Positions 37,600 through 46,787 of a DNA stretch of 64,000 bases are shown piece after piece. The DNA is from Trachythela sp. YZ-2020. Its lineage: Eukaryota > Cnidaria > Anthozoa > Malacalcyonacea > Clavulariidae. The stretch covers positions 4,290,501 to 4,354,500 of the forward strand of contig JADLSH010000388.1 of the NCBI GenBank assembly GCA_016169945.1, in the 5' to 3' direction. The notes below the pieces were generated by a model. That model searched no databases. It was given only the letters and a program-made list of their open reading frames with translations, and was not told where the DNA came from. How positions within the stretch are numbered: position 1 is the first letter of the stretch; each line of letters opens with the position of its first letter. The translations under genes were made by a program, and so were the position numbers.

Positions 37600-37815
37600 A
37601 GGCATGCAATAAAAACAAAGTTGTGCGCGAAACACAAAAAGGCTCGAAAACAGAAAACAAAACCGTGGAAAAGAAAAGGGCACAAAAACAAAATTGTGCG
37701 AACACAAAAAGGCGGGAAAACCGTTCGAAGACAAAAGGGCACGAAACAAAAAACGAAACGGTGCGAAGTCAAAATGGCGCGAAAACAAAACAGACCACAA
37801 GCAGAATGGCGCGAC
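37600..37815. repeat. Second GCGAAAACAAAA minisatellite
   Basis: The same A/G-rich style as 32757-32965 (GGCTCGAAAACAGAAAACAA, CACAAAAACAAAATTGTGCG), in the same orientation but more diverged. The two arrays bracket the long-inverted-repeat element. Confidence 0.75.
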
Positions 37816-38564
37816 AAGAGACAATATGATGTCGATTTATCGATAGATCGAAGGAAAGGATAAAAGAGTTTGCAGTTGTGTATTATTATTGAAATTTCTT
37901 GAATAGGTTAATAACCGAGTAAAAAGAGTTTTGTCGGTTTTGAAGTAATTTGGTGTGACAAAGGTGGCGTAAAAAACAATATAATCTTTCACCCGAAACC
38001 TTAAAATTCAATGTCGCAATGACCACATTCTTTATAAGTCCACGTTCTAACGCTGCCGGATTCATTAAGCTAAACCCCAGCGACCAGAAATATCGACGCA
38101 GCGCATTGAATATTAACGACGCGAAGAAAAATATCTAACACAATCGCATGAAAAATTCATTGGCAAACTTTAAATTTTCATTATTTGCATTTGATCGCTG
38201 CTTCAAAACACTTAATGAGTTTTACTTGAACAACGAACAAAAGGGCACGATTTTAAACTCTAAACGTTTGCCCCATAACAAGTCTTCCCTAAAATTCGCT
38301 ACAATTTTCGATAAATTTTATTCGTTTGTACACGCTCGTTAATTTTAAATGAAACGTATTAATTCACTGCCAATATTCGCCATCAAAACAACGCGAATGC
38401 GTACGTAATTGCAAGCGACTTTTCCAAGCTTCCAGACTAATTCGTAATGATTAGCAAAGGGAAAATTCGAAAATGCATCGCTTCGAAGTTTAATTTGACT
38501 AACGCATCGTTATCGCCGGGTTAATTCGCTCGAACTGCAAGATATCTTGGGTATATGCGGATTA

Positions 38565-40100
38565 ATGCGGGTCATTAAAATGCCTTTTTGTAATCTTTGT
38601 CTACGATGGCGTATGGCGATAGCGAATGCGATGCCAAATTATGCTGCAATTTTCTCCGCCTGCTGTTGTGTTTTGGGCCCATGGTCACGTGGCCACAGCA
38701 CGACCGTTGATTCGTTGAGCGGCGAAAGTCTAGAAACCGTTGGGGAAAAAAATTGCGATGATGACAAGGTTTCGAATTTAAACGTGAAAAACGATTCAAA
38801 TTTGGAAGTTTTTGAACTGGAAAGGGTGGAAGGGACGCGCCAAAGAAAAGCCGGTGTATCAGGGGAGGATTTAACCGAGATGAACTCGACGGAAAGGACT
38901 AGTAATCGAAACTATCCGCCTCCATCATACAGCAACGCAACGGCAAGACGCTACACGGAGCCGTATAGATCAAGGACTACAAACAGTGCGCATACTAATG
39001 CATATCGTTCGCTCTCCGATGTCACTCAAGGAAGATACTTTAGACGTTCCCGAGATGTGGCCAGGGAAGCGATGGAGGCAAGGCGTCAAAATGTCTCGCC
39101 CGATCTATCGCTAAGCTCGAACTTCGAGGCTATGAACCTAAACGGCAGCATCAGCCCGGCTTCGTCGACTTTCACATTATCAAGTCAAATTGCGAACCAC
39201 GATTTTGACTTTACAGTCGCGAAGCTACGTTTTGTCCTAGACTATACGTTTCACATGTCTAAACTCACGACGACTATCAATAAAGTGGAACTGACAAACG
39301 AAGGAATGGTTCGGGATAAAGAGAGTATGGAAATCGATCTGGTTCTACTCCCGGATAAAAGACAAACCTATCGTATAAAGGCGAAGAATTTCACCGAACC
39401 TTACGCGTTTTATATCTACCCAAGAGAGCGATTACCTGAAATGAGGCTGAGGTTCCGACTATACGAAAGCGGGAGGATGTTAAAGAGAGTGTTACTAGCC
39501 GAAGGAGTGTTTGCTTTGAAGAACGTTAGACTTGGTTTTGAGTTAATAACTTTGGACATCGAAATGTTCCCGCCGACTAGAGGTTTGGCTTATGGAAATC
39601 GGTTGGAAGAACGAAGTTTAAGCCCGGTATCAATGTCAACCGACATAAGCTCTCGTCTTTCAACCACTGAAGATCCGGAGCTTTTAGTATCATTACAGCA
39701 TCGCTCAACCGTTCAACGGCTGAATATTGAAATATTGAAAACTCGTTGCTGCGGGCCTTTAGTTCACAACAAAGCGACACCGATGTACGTGGAAATTAAA
39801 CTGATCTCGTCGAGCGGGGATTTATTATTCGATACGAAAACCTCGATTCAGAAGGATTCTCCGAATCCGGAATTCAACGAGAAATTCTCGTTTTTCTTAC
39901 CCGATAATAATTTACTAAGTGTGACACTTTTGGTCACACTTCTTCGCGTGAGTCGGCCGTTTGGTCGGAAATCGTTGGTCGGGCGGTTTTCTATCGGAAG
40001 GAATAACAGCGATAAGAGTGAAGAATTACATTGGAACGAAGTCGTGAGAGGACAAGGATGTTCACCGGTTTTAAAGTGGCATAAGTTGTTCCAGCTTTAA
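38565..40100 (+). CDS. Synaptotagmin-14/16-like tandem C2-domain protein (single exon)
   Basis: Predicted 511 residues without an intron. The start chosen is the ATG of MRVIKMPF. An in-frame TTG upstream (38547) is not used. A short Cys-rich hydrophobic stretch (about 22-40, FSACCCVLG) could be membrane-associated or palmitoylated. A Ser/Arg-rich linker follows. C2A lies at about 216-335 (AKLRFVLDY to FELITLDIEMFPP). C2B lies at about 371-505 (PELLVSLQHRST, IQKDSPNPEFNEKFSF, SLVGRFSIG, then HWNEVVRGQ and LKWHKL, the classic synaptotagmin ending). Neither C2 loop shows the usual aspartate set, so Ca2+-independent membrane or protein binding is inferred, as known for synaptotagmins 14 and 16. 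It might instead be another tandem-C2 family such as the B/K protein. Possible poly(A) signal AATAAA at 40398-40403. Confidence 0.75.
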   Translation: MRVIKMPFCNLCLRWRMAIANAMPNYAAIFSACCCVLGPWSRGHSTTVDSLSGESLETVGEKNCDDDKVSNLNVKNDSNLEVFELERVEGTRQRKAGVSGEDLTEMNSTERTSNRNYPPPSYSNATARRYTEPYRSRTTNSAHTNAYRSLSDVTQGRYFRRSRDVAREAMEARRQNVSPDLSLSSNFEAMNLNGSISPASSTFTLSSQIANHDFDFTVAKLRFVLDYTFHMSKLTTTINKVELTNEGMVRDKESMEIDLVLLPDKRQTYRIKAKNFTEPYAFYIYPRERLPEMRLRFRLYESGRMLKRVLLAEGVFALKNVRLGFELITLDIEMFPPTRGLAYGNRLEERSLSPVSMSTDISSRLSTTEDPELLVSLQHRSTVQRLNIEILKTRCCGPLVHNKATPMYVEIKLISSSGDLLFDTKTSIQKDSPNPEFNEKFSFFLPDNNLLSVTLLVTLLRVSRPFGRKSLVGRFSIGRNNSDKSEELHWNEVVRGQGCSPVLKWHKLFQL

Positions 40101-41231
40101 GGTTCAGTATAGACCGTGTTATATAGTCTACGTCTATATTCATAATGTAAACAGCTGTCTCTAGTAGTGGCAATATATATATATACATCTATGACTATAT
40201 ATTTAGCCCTGACAGCTGAGCTAACGACTGTATATCGTACTATATAAATTTGCATATGTTAGTGATAATAGTGCAAAACATCTCAAAATGGGCATAAGCC
40301 AGTGTGGATTATAATGGATGGTATAAATTTTGTAGAAATGCCACTCACAAAAAGATCATATATAATATGGCCGACTGATTTGAATGATCACTGATCAAAT
40401 AAAATATTGTAGTTTTGAAATATATTTACAGGTACGATAAAGGAAACATATATATACTACTTCAAACATTCGGGGATCAGGAGGAATTTTTGAAATGGGA
40501 AATTCTTTCACTTGGGGAATATATGGAATTTTTTTAACTGCTTTACGGAATGAGGAATTTTTTAAAATGTGATGGGGAATACGAAATTTTCGGTTTTAAC
40601 AATTCATTGACATTAATGAATTTCATGTATTCTTCCAACGCCTCATGTTTCACTTGGTTATGCGGATTGTTTTAAATTTAGCCCTGCGGGAATGTGAAAT
40701 ATTTAATCTCCAAAGTTCCGCCTCAACGCTCGAAAACATTCTCTCAGGCTAAGCCTAAGCCTATATGTAAAAAGAAAGCAACACTTAATGACAAAACAAT
40801 TCAATTTACAACTACTTTAACAGAAAGTGTTTAGATTTCTTAAGAGTTAAAACAAATTGTACTTTTACTGACATTTGTAAGGTTTTGGCTAACACTTGGT
40901 TTACAGGACATTGTATGTCGTGTAAATAGAGGCGAACGGGCCAGAACATTGACCGAAAACGGCCGACCGACGAATTCTTTGCCAATGAATGTCCCGACCC
41001 AGCTCATATGAGCACCCCCAAAGTATTCTCGCCGCCAATCTCTGTAGGCTTGATAGCCGCAACGGATTAGATTCCTGAAGCTTGAGAGTTAAAAATCTCG
41101 TGTACTTATATGGTTAATTCACTATAACTCCTTCAAGTAAAAATGTATTGTGTTAAACTTGAAGGAGTCAGTTGTTTATTCGCATTTGCTGGAAAACATA
41201 GCTTTGTACTTGTAGTGTTAACAAAGCGAAC

Positions 41232-41425
41232 TTAAGCAATGCCTAATCTAGTACGGAGACGGGACGAAAAAACAGTCTGTAAACTTTACATGCACCTTTC
41301 GCTACAATGGCAAAACCTTCGTAAACAAACAAGTATGGTTGTGATAAAAACAAATTAAAACTGTTTTCAAGACGATATAGAAACTATTTTTGTCACGTTC
41401 CCGTACTAGATTAAGCATTGCTTAA
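41232..41425. mobile_element. Foldback element bounded by TTAA
   Basis: TTAAGCAATGCCTAATCTAG at the left is mirrored by CTAGATTAAGCATTGCTTAA at the right, with GTACGGAGACGGGACGAAA / TTTTGTCACGTTCCCGTAC continuing the pairing. TTAA at both ends fits the target preference of piggyBac-like elements, though TTAA here also belongs to the palindrome. Confidence 0.6.
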
Positions 41426-42149
41426 TAAATAGAACATCGTTAAATACACCCTAGCGGCCTAGACCTAGCTGTCTTACATTTTGAACTGCAAGTATACTTT
41501 CACAATTAAGTATAACAAAATTAATTAGACTTATATAGTACTTACAGTAGTGTTGTCTTTGGGTATATCCACGAATAGTCTATTATTATGGAGATTAAAA
41601 GATGGGATTCATATTTAATGTCGATGTAAAATTAATATATGTGCTTGTAGATATTTTTAATAAAACGCAAAACGTAATAAATAGAAACTCATGGTTATTT
41701 AATTGACTTAATAATTATTGAAGTCTGTTTCTAACTTTTAAGAAATTCATGTCATGATGAAATTAAATTTTAACCGAAATTCTTACTAATCAGAACAATG
41801 CCAAGAGGTTTAAACTATACACAGAGGATACAGGCATATTGAAATATAGCAGGAAACAAACTCCGAATAGAAGTTCTTGGAACTCAATATTTGAGAAGAA
41901 CTGACAAGAGGACACTGAAAATTCAGCAGTGATATTTCGAATTTATTGCAAATTCATCATCAGATTAATTTACAGAAGCTAATCTAGGTCTATATATACA
42001 AACGTGGTGACATCATCAACAGGAAGAAAGCGTGGATTTGTTTCCTACGTTATTTTATGAGGTTATCGCCAGGCAACGGATACAGGAAAATACAGGCACC
42101 TTTCTCGTGCAGTTCCGTTACTATACTCTCTGATTCGGCTTCTGCAAGT

Positions 42150-43620
42150 GACGTCACTGTGGCTTCCGGTTTTTCATTTCCATATTTAGTACATCCTCAA
42201 TTGTGTTTACATCATTGCTCGAGTAATAGACAACAGTATCATCAGCATACGTGATCAGATTTGAATGTGGATACTATCTACAATATCATTAAAAAAGACT
42301 ATAAAAAGCAGGGGCCCAAGAATTGAGCCCTGGGGAACACCACAGAAAATAGGCTCCATATCGTAGTGCACATTATTGATCTCAACTATTTGATTTCTGT
42401 TGAACAGGTAATCGGTAAACCAGGTTAGTTCGTTGCCCATAACACCGCAAGATGCCAATTTGTTCAACAATATCCCATGGCCTATGGTGTCGAAGGCTTT
42501 ACTGAGATCAATATAAACAACTCCCACAAATTTTCCATTGTCTAACTCACGACGTATATTGCCGCACAGGAGCGTAGCAGCTAGCTTAGTTGAACGATGT
42601 TTTCGAAAACCATACTGACAGTTATTCAGTAAGTTATTTTCTTCAAGATAATCAAGGAGTTGCTGGTGCACAGCTTTTTCAAGGAGCTTCGACAGTACTG
42701 GTAACACGGATATGGGTCGATGGTTTTCTAGCAAATTTGCGTTTCCAGAATTATAAATTGGTACAATTTTAGCAACCTTCCAAAGACTTGGTACTGTGCA
42801 GCTTTTGATTGACAAGTTGATGATGTAGCATAAAGGACCGGAAATATGCTTCGCACAGTCTTTCAGCATTCCTGGTGGTAGTTCATCAATACCAGTAGCT
42901 TTGGTGCGCTGCAGTGATCGAAGGTGTTGCTCAATCTGTACTTTGGATACATACGCATTTAAAGAGGAATTTCTGAATCTCCATGGAGGGTGATTTAATG
43001 AATCTCCATGCAAAATCAATGAGTGGAATTGCTTTCGTTTTCAGTGAACAAATAACGTTCTTAAAATAGTGACTAAAGCTATTCGCACGAACTTTAGCAT
43101 CATCCCGTGACAAAGTTGGCGACATTGACTGTGATGATTTCGTTGGAAATATATTTTTAATGGCTTCCCAAAACGTTTTAGGGTCACCACTCTTCTCATT
43201 TAACAGATTTCGATGATATTTCGCCTTGGCATGCCGGACGTCTTTTGTGCACTTGTTGGTTCACTTTTTGTAAGCTCTCCAGTCGGCTTGATCTTTGGTT
43301 CGACGGGCTTTTCGTAACAGTTTGTCACGCTCACTCAACGAGTGTTTCAATTCACTTGTTAACCATTCACATTTCCTCCCCTTCACCCATTTCTCAATTA
43401 AAGGAGCATGTCTACCTAACGTCTGTCCAAGAATATTATTTAAGTAATCCAGTGCTGTATTTACGTCAGGAATTTCATATAAAGGTCGCCAGTCTATGTG
43501 TGTCATATCCTCACAACGTTTTGTATGGCCGTAGTTCTTATAATCTCGGCATTTAATCAATCTTGGGTTGTAGCGTTGGTGGTTGATCTTTCTTATACAA
43601 GCACCGGAAGAGGCCCAAAG
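42150..43620 (-). mobile_element. CR1/L2-like LINE, reverse transcriptase portion (broken)
   Basis: Read from high to low coordinates: pre-RT linker (RYNPRLIKCRDYKNY, ILGQTLGRHAPLIEKW, LTSELKHSLSERDKLLRKAR; 43610-43261), a connecting piece (MSPTLSRDDAKVRANSFSHYFKN; 43125-43060), then RT fingers and palm (NHRPISVLPVLSKLLEK, QYGFRKHRST, VYIDLSKAFDTIGHGIL, FCGVPQGSILGPLLF; 43019-42255). A frameshift and stop at about 42253 separate this from the catalytic YADDTVVYYSS box, which continues in another frame to about 42160. Other frame breaks lie near 43030 and 43260. The element is dead. Its endonuclease half lies displaced at 44780-45300. Confidence 0.85.
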
Positions 43621-44779
43621 ACCATGTTGCTATTCGTGCTGGAAAATACCCGATAAATAAAAGAAAATTCAAAATAAATACTTCTACTCGTCGTATCGAA
43701 GCAAAACTTTCTACAAGAAATACACACATAAAAAGCTAAATTTTCGAATGGAGAAGTCTATTGTCAAATCCAAGAAATAAAGAAGATATTAAAGATTGTT
43801 TGAGTTGTACTGGAGGCATGTTTGGGATTAAACTTTTAGTATTTTTGATTCTGTAATGTTTAGTCGGCAACATAACCCACTGTTAAAAAGCTTATTTTGT
43901 AAGGATTCCAATGGTGTTAGTTTCATTTACGGAATCTACATTAAAAAAGCGACTCTCGCAAACCTACTCAGGTTTACTCAGGTCGTAATTTCTAAATTAT
44001 CTTTACGTGAAAGAAAAAAGTACCTTCAGTGCGAAGATGTCTACGGTAAGTACATGTTTTATTTGAAAATACGCTCACCTCACATGAACCTATGAATATT
44101 CGTGGTGAGGCCTACACTAAATATGCTGAGTGATTTCGAACGGAGGATTACGGTTACGTTTGGGTTAGGTTCGCGGTAGATTTTATGTAAGGGTTAGAGT
44201 CGGGCTATGCGGTCAAATGGGCAATTCCTCAACAAACAGTAGTAGTTGTCTTGGCCTTTTTCAGAGCTCACATCAACTGTTCCAGTATAGCCTGCACGGC
44301 TACGGTTCCAGCTAATAGCATTATGCTGGGAACATACTAGATACAGTATCAAATATATTAACAGTCATCAGAGAAATTGTGATTTTTGTCATGAAGGATT
44401 ATCGACAATTTTACCAAGATAAACTTATCAGATATTTTGTCCAACAGACATTAATACAGTACTCATTGTTGTTTTTTATTCTGTTTTGTTTACTGTGAAC
44501 AACTATATTTTGGGTTTTCATCATGTATATAATTAGAGACAATAGTACATAAACCTGTTTTTCATATATCATAATTAATCGACGATAATCGCAAATGCAT
44601 TTGCGTGCTTGTGGCTTTTGTCAAGCTCGTGTAAGAATGTAAGTCATGTAAACCAAGTATGTTACAATCACACTCAGAAAAATATTTGCCGAATGCCTAT
44701 AGCTGTAGCATGCACTGTCAAAATGTGTTAATTACGAAAAAGCCTATATTATTACCCCAGCGACTAAACGCTCAATAGA

Positions 44780-45300
44780 GCGTTAATATTGTTTCTTTGT
44801 TTTCTTTGTCAATAATGCGTAGATGGTCTTGTAATAGGTCATTAAAATGTGATCGGCGGTACTTTAATGACTCAGGAGGACAATAGAAGCATGCCTGCCT
44901 CGTTCCCAGGCGCTGTTAGTTAACAAAAAGACTAATTACGCAATACGAGTCACTATATTGAAAGGTTTACATGAAGTATTGCATTGCGTTTATGTGCGCG
45001 CAAAGGAAGATGGGATATGGACGTACCCCTGCGCCACTCCTTCGTCGCGATGCAATACTTCATGTAAACCTTTCAATATAGTGACTCGTTTTGCGTAATT
45101 AGTCTTTTTATTAGCTAACAGCGCCTGAGGACGAGGCAGGAAGCATCCAACAATGAAAGATTTTGCCCTTTTCAAAATTATCTCAATCCATAAACACTCG
45201 ATTGTAGTAGAATTTTCTAAATCAATTCGCCGTTGAAATGAAATACCGTCCTTCACATGCATACCAATTCCACCGATATAACCAAAGTACATGCTAGCTA
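44780..45300 (-). mobile_element. LINE endonuclease fragment, split by a foldback insertion
   Basis: On the minus strand the stretch from 45292 reads GGIGMHVKDGISFQRR, ECLWIEIILKRAKSFIVGCF and then breaks at the foldback element (44895-45139). Beyond it the frame resumes YCPPESLKYRRSHFNDLLQD and IIDKENKETIL. Joined, this is the typical exonuclease/endonuclease-phosphatase region around the GCFY(R)PP motif of CR1/Jockey-type LINEs. It probably belongs to the same copy as 42150-43620, the intervening 43625-44780 being inserted or unrelated DNA. Confidence 0.8.
44895..45139. mobile_element. Foldback element with 9-bp target duplication inside LINE endonuclease
   Basis: Arms of about 95 bp: CTGCCTCGTTCCCAGGCGCT and onward through ACTAATTACGCAATACGAGT and ATTGAAAGGTTTACATGAAG are mirrored to CGAGGCAG at 45139. 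Flanks GAAGCATGC (44886-44894) and GAAGCATCC (45140-45148) are 9-bp direct repeats with one mismatch. Removing the element and one copy restores the LINE frame. A 9-bp duplication with long arms is typical of Mutator-like elements. No transposase. Confidence 0.8.
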
Positions 45301-45859
45301 TAAACAGACAAAACTGTAAAAGCGATATCGAACTTTGCCAACTCGCTTGGAATCATAACACAATGAAATATCCTAAAATATTCACATAGACAATACAGAA
45401 AATTGCACGATGAACGCACAAAGACAAAAAGATGCATCTAGAGTCAAACTTAAACCACAAATAACTTAAACGAAAGGCATATAGGTTGCTTGCAAAACAC
45501 AGAAGGAAACTCTAAAATATAACCGCGGGTCTGGAAAAAGAAAAATAGCAATTCAGGCAGCAAATGGCGGTACCTATACGGAAAATATTACGGACTGTTC
45601 GTGACTGTGCGTGACATGCTTCATCCCTGACGGGAAGGCAATCAAAGAAATGCGACGCTAAACAGATTACTTAAACAAGTTTCGAACGTTTAAGGCGGGC
45701 GAGGGGAAACAAATCTAAAATTGCGAAGAAGAAAACGAGCAACCCAATACAGTAATGAAATACTTAAGGAACCATCCCGCTATATGCCCACATAGCGGCG
45801 GTCAATTATTATTCACAAGGTATTTGTTGCAATATGTATAAGTTAATAATTGCCATTCT

Positions 45860-46108
45860 TTGAAAAATATATGGCATGAATACTTTATTAAATACTGGAA
45901 AGAACAGATTCACAAAGAAATGGTAGTAAAAGACTTAATTTTTAAAAAAAAATACATTCTTGAGAATTATCTCTCTTCAATTCACAACTTCAAACATCGA
46001 CATGCGGTTACAAAATTTAGAATTTCAGCTCATAGATTACCTGTTGAAACTGGTCGTTATAGCAATGTTTCATACAATGATAGATTATGTAAATATTGCG
46101 TGATCTAG
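45860..46108 (+). mobile_element. C-terminal fragment of a LINE-type reverse transcriptase
   Basis: Frame with KFRISAHRLPVETGRYSNVS and RLCKYC, the pattern (AHRLxIExGRY...RxCxxC) found after the RT domain of many animal LINEs. Truncated by a stop at 46106-46108 just after the CxxC-like site. Opposite in orientation to the other LINE pieces nearby. Confidence 0.55.
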
Positions 46109-46404
46109 ATGAGATACATTAAGATCACTAATCTTTATAAATAATCTATGTAAAATAAATCGGTCATTCCATTCATTTAATACTCAAGAGTCAAGATCTT
46201 TTTAATTTTATGTATATTATGGCTATCCAAGACAAAACAATAATGTCGACTTTAGTTGGTAAATACTGTTACGATATACTCACAGTTTTTGAAAGTTTTT
46301 AAAGTGGGTTATTTAGTTTAGTTTTATATATTTTATAGTAGATTTTATATGTATGTACCTATAGATATACCAAAATTGGTATTTATCTTGCTGTTGATTT
46401 AATA

Positions 46405-46580
46405 CAGCTAGACACGAAAGGACAAGAACAAACCTCAAGCGGTGTATCAGAGGCATCAGCTTGAACTGCATCAACATTACCATTGGGAGCTTCTACAATA
46501 GCTGCAGATCCGACGCCGGTTGCTGTGGAACTTGAACAGAACCCTGTGAACCAGCTTCACTTTGTCGAGAAGTTGCCATG
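46405..46580 (-). pseudogene. Possible decayed N-terminal exon or retroelement frame
   Basis: On the minus strand a frame opens MATSRQSEAGSQGSVQVPQQ and after about a one-base shift continues AAIVEAPNGNVDAVQADASD to TPLE before a GTTTGT. The Ser/Gln/Ala composition looks coding, but the frame is broken and I recognise no family. It lies upstream of and opposite to the first GT31 gene. Confidence 0.25.
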
Positions 46581-46787
46581 CTGTAGATCATGATACCGTA
46601 GCTAGATAGTTTCTCCTTCGCTCTTTCATCGAAATGATAATTATAGCCTGCGTATAAGACCGCTGTAAATAGTTTACTAGTTTCGAAATTCTATTACTTT
46701 TCTTACGACTACGGGAAGTTTAAAACAAAATCTTCAACAATAAAATGTCCATTGTCCACTTTCGAAACAAACGAAGGGCAATGACCA

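Larger units (their letters stand above)
32050..38564. other. SEC62 to synaptotagmin-like intergenic region
   Basis: 6.5 kb without a supported gene. In order: SEC62 3' end, a tRNA-derived SINE (32225-32690), a GCGAAAACAAAA minisatellite (32757-32965), the 3.5-kb long-inverted-repeat element (33043-36578), a degenerate AGAGGCATCGCTATAATTAACAC tandem repeat (36779-37060), TGGCAATGGGTCT repeats (37090-37145), a second CGAAAACAAAA minisatellite (37600-37815), then AT-rich unique-looking DNA upstream of the synaptotagmin-like gene. Confidence 0.6.
40101..46787. other. Repeat-rich spacer with broken LINEs
   Basis: Synaptotagmin-like 3' sequence with AATAAA at 40398-40403; unique-looking DNA to about 41100; a hairpin (ACTCCTTCAAGT / ACTTGAAGGAGT, 41127-41171); a TTAA-flanked foldback (41232-41425); a repeat tail (41880-42150) that also carries CAAGTGACGTCAC, seen again at 55495; then LINE pieces (42150-43620, 44780-45300, 45860-46108). 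43625-44780 holds DNA I cannot identify. Confidence 0.55.

Noticed and set aside
38547..38564. Extension of the synaptotagmin-like protein to a TTG start
   Set aside because: TTG is not a credible nuclear animal start when an in-frame ATG follows 18 bases later.
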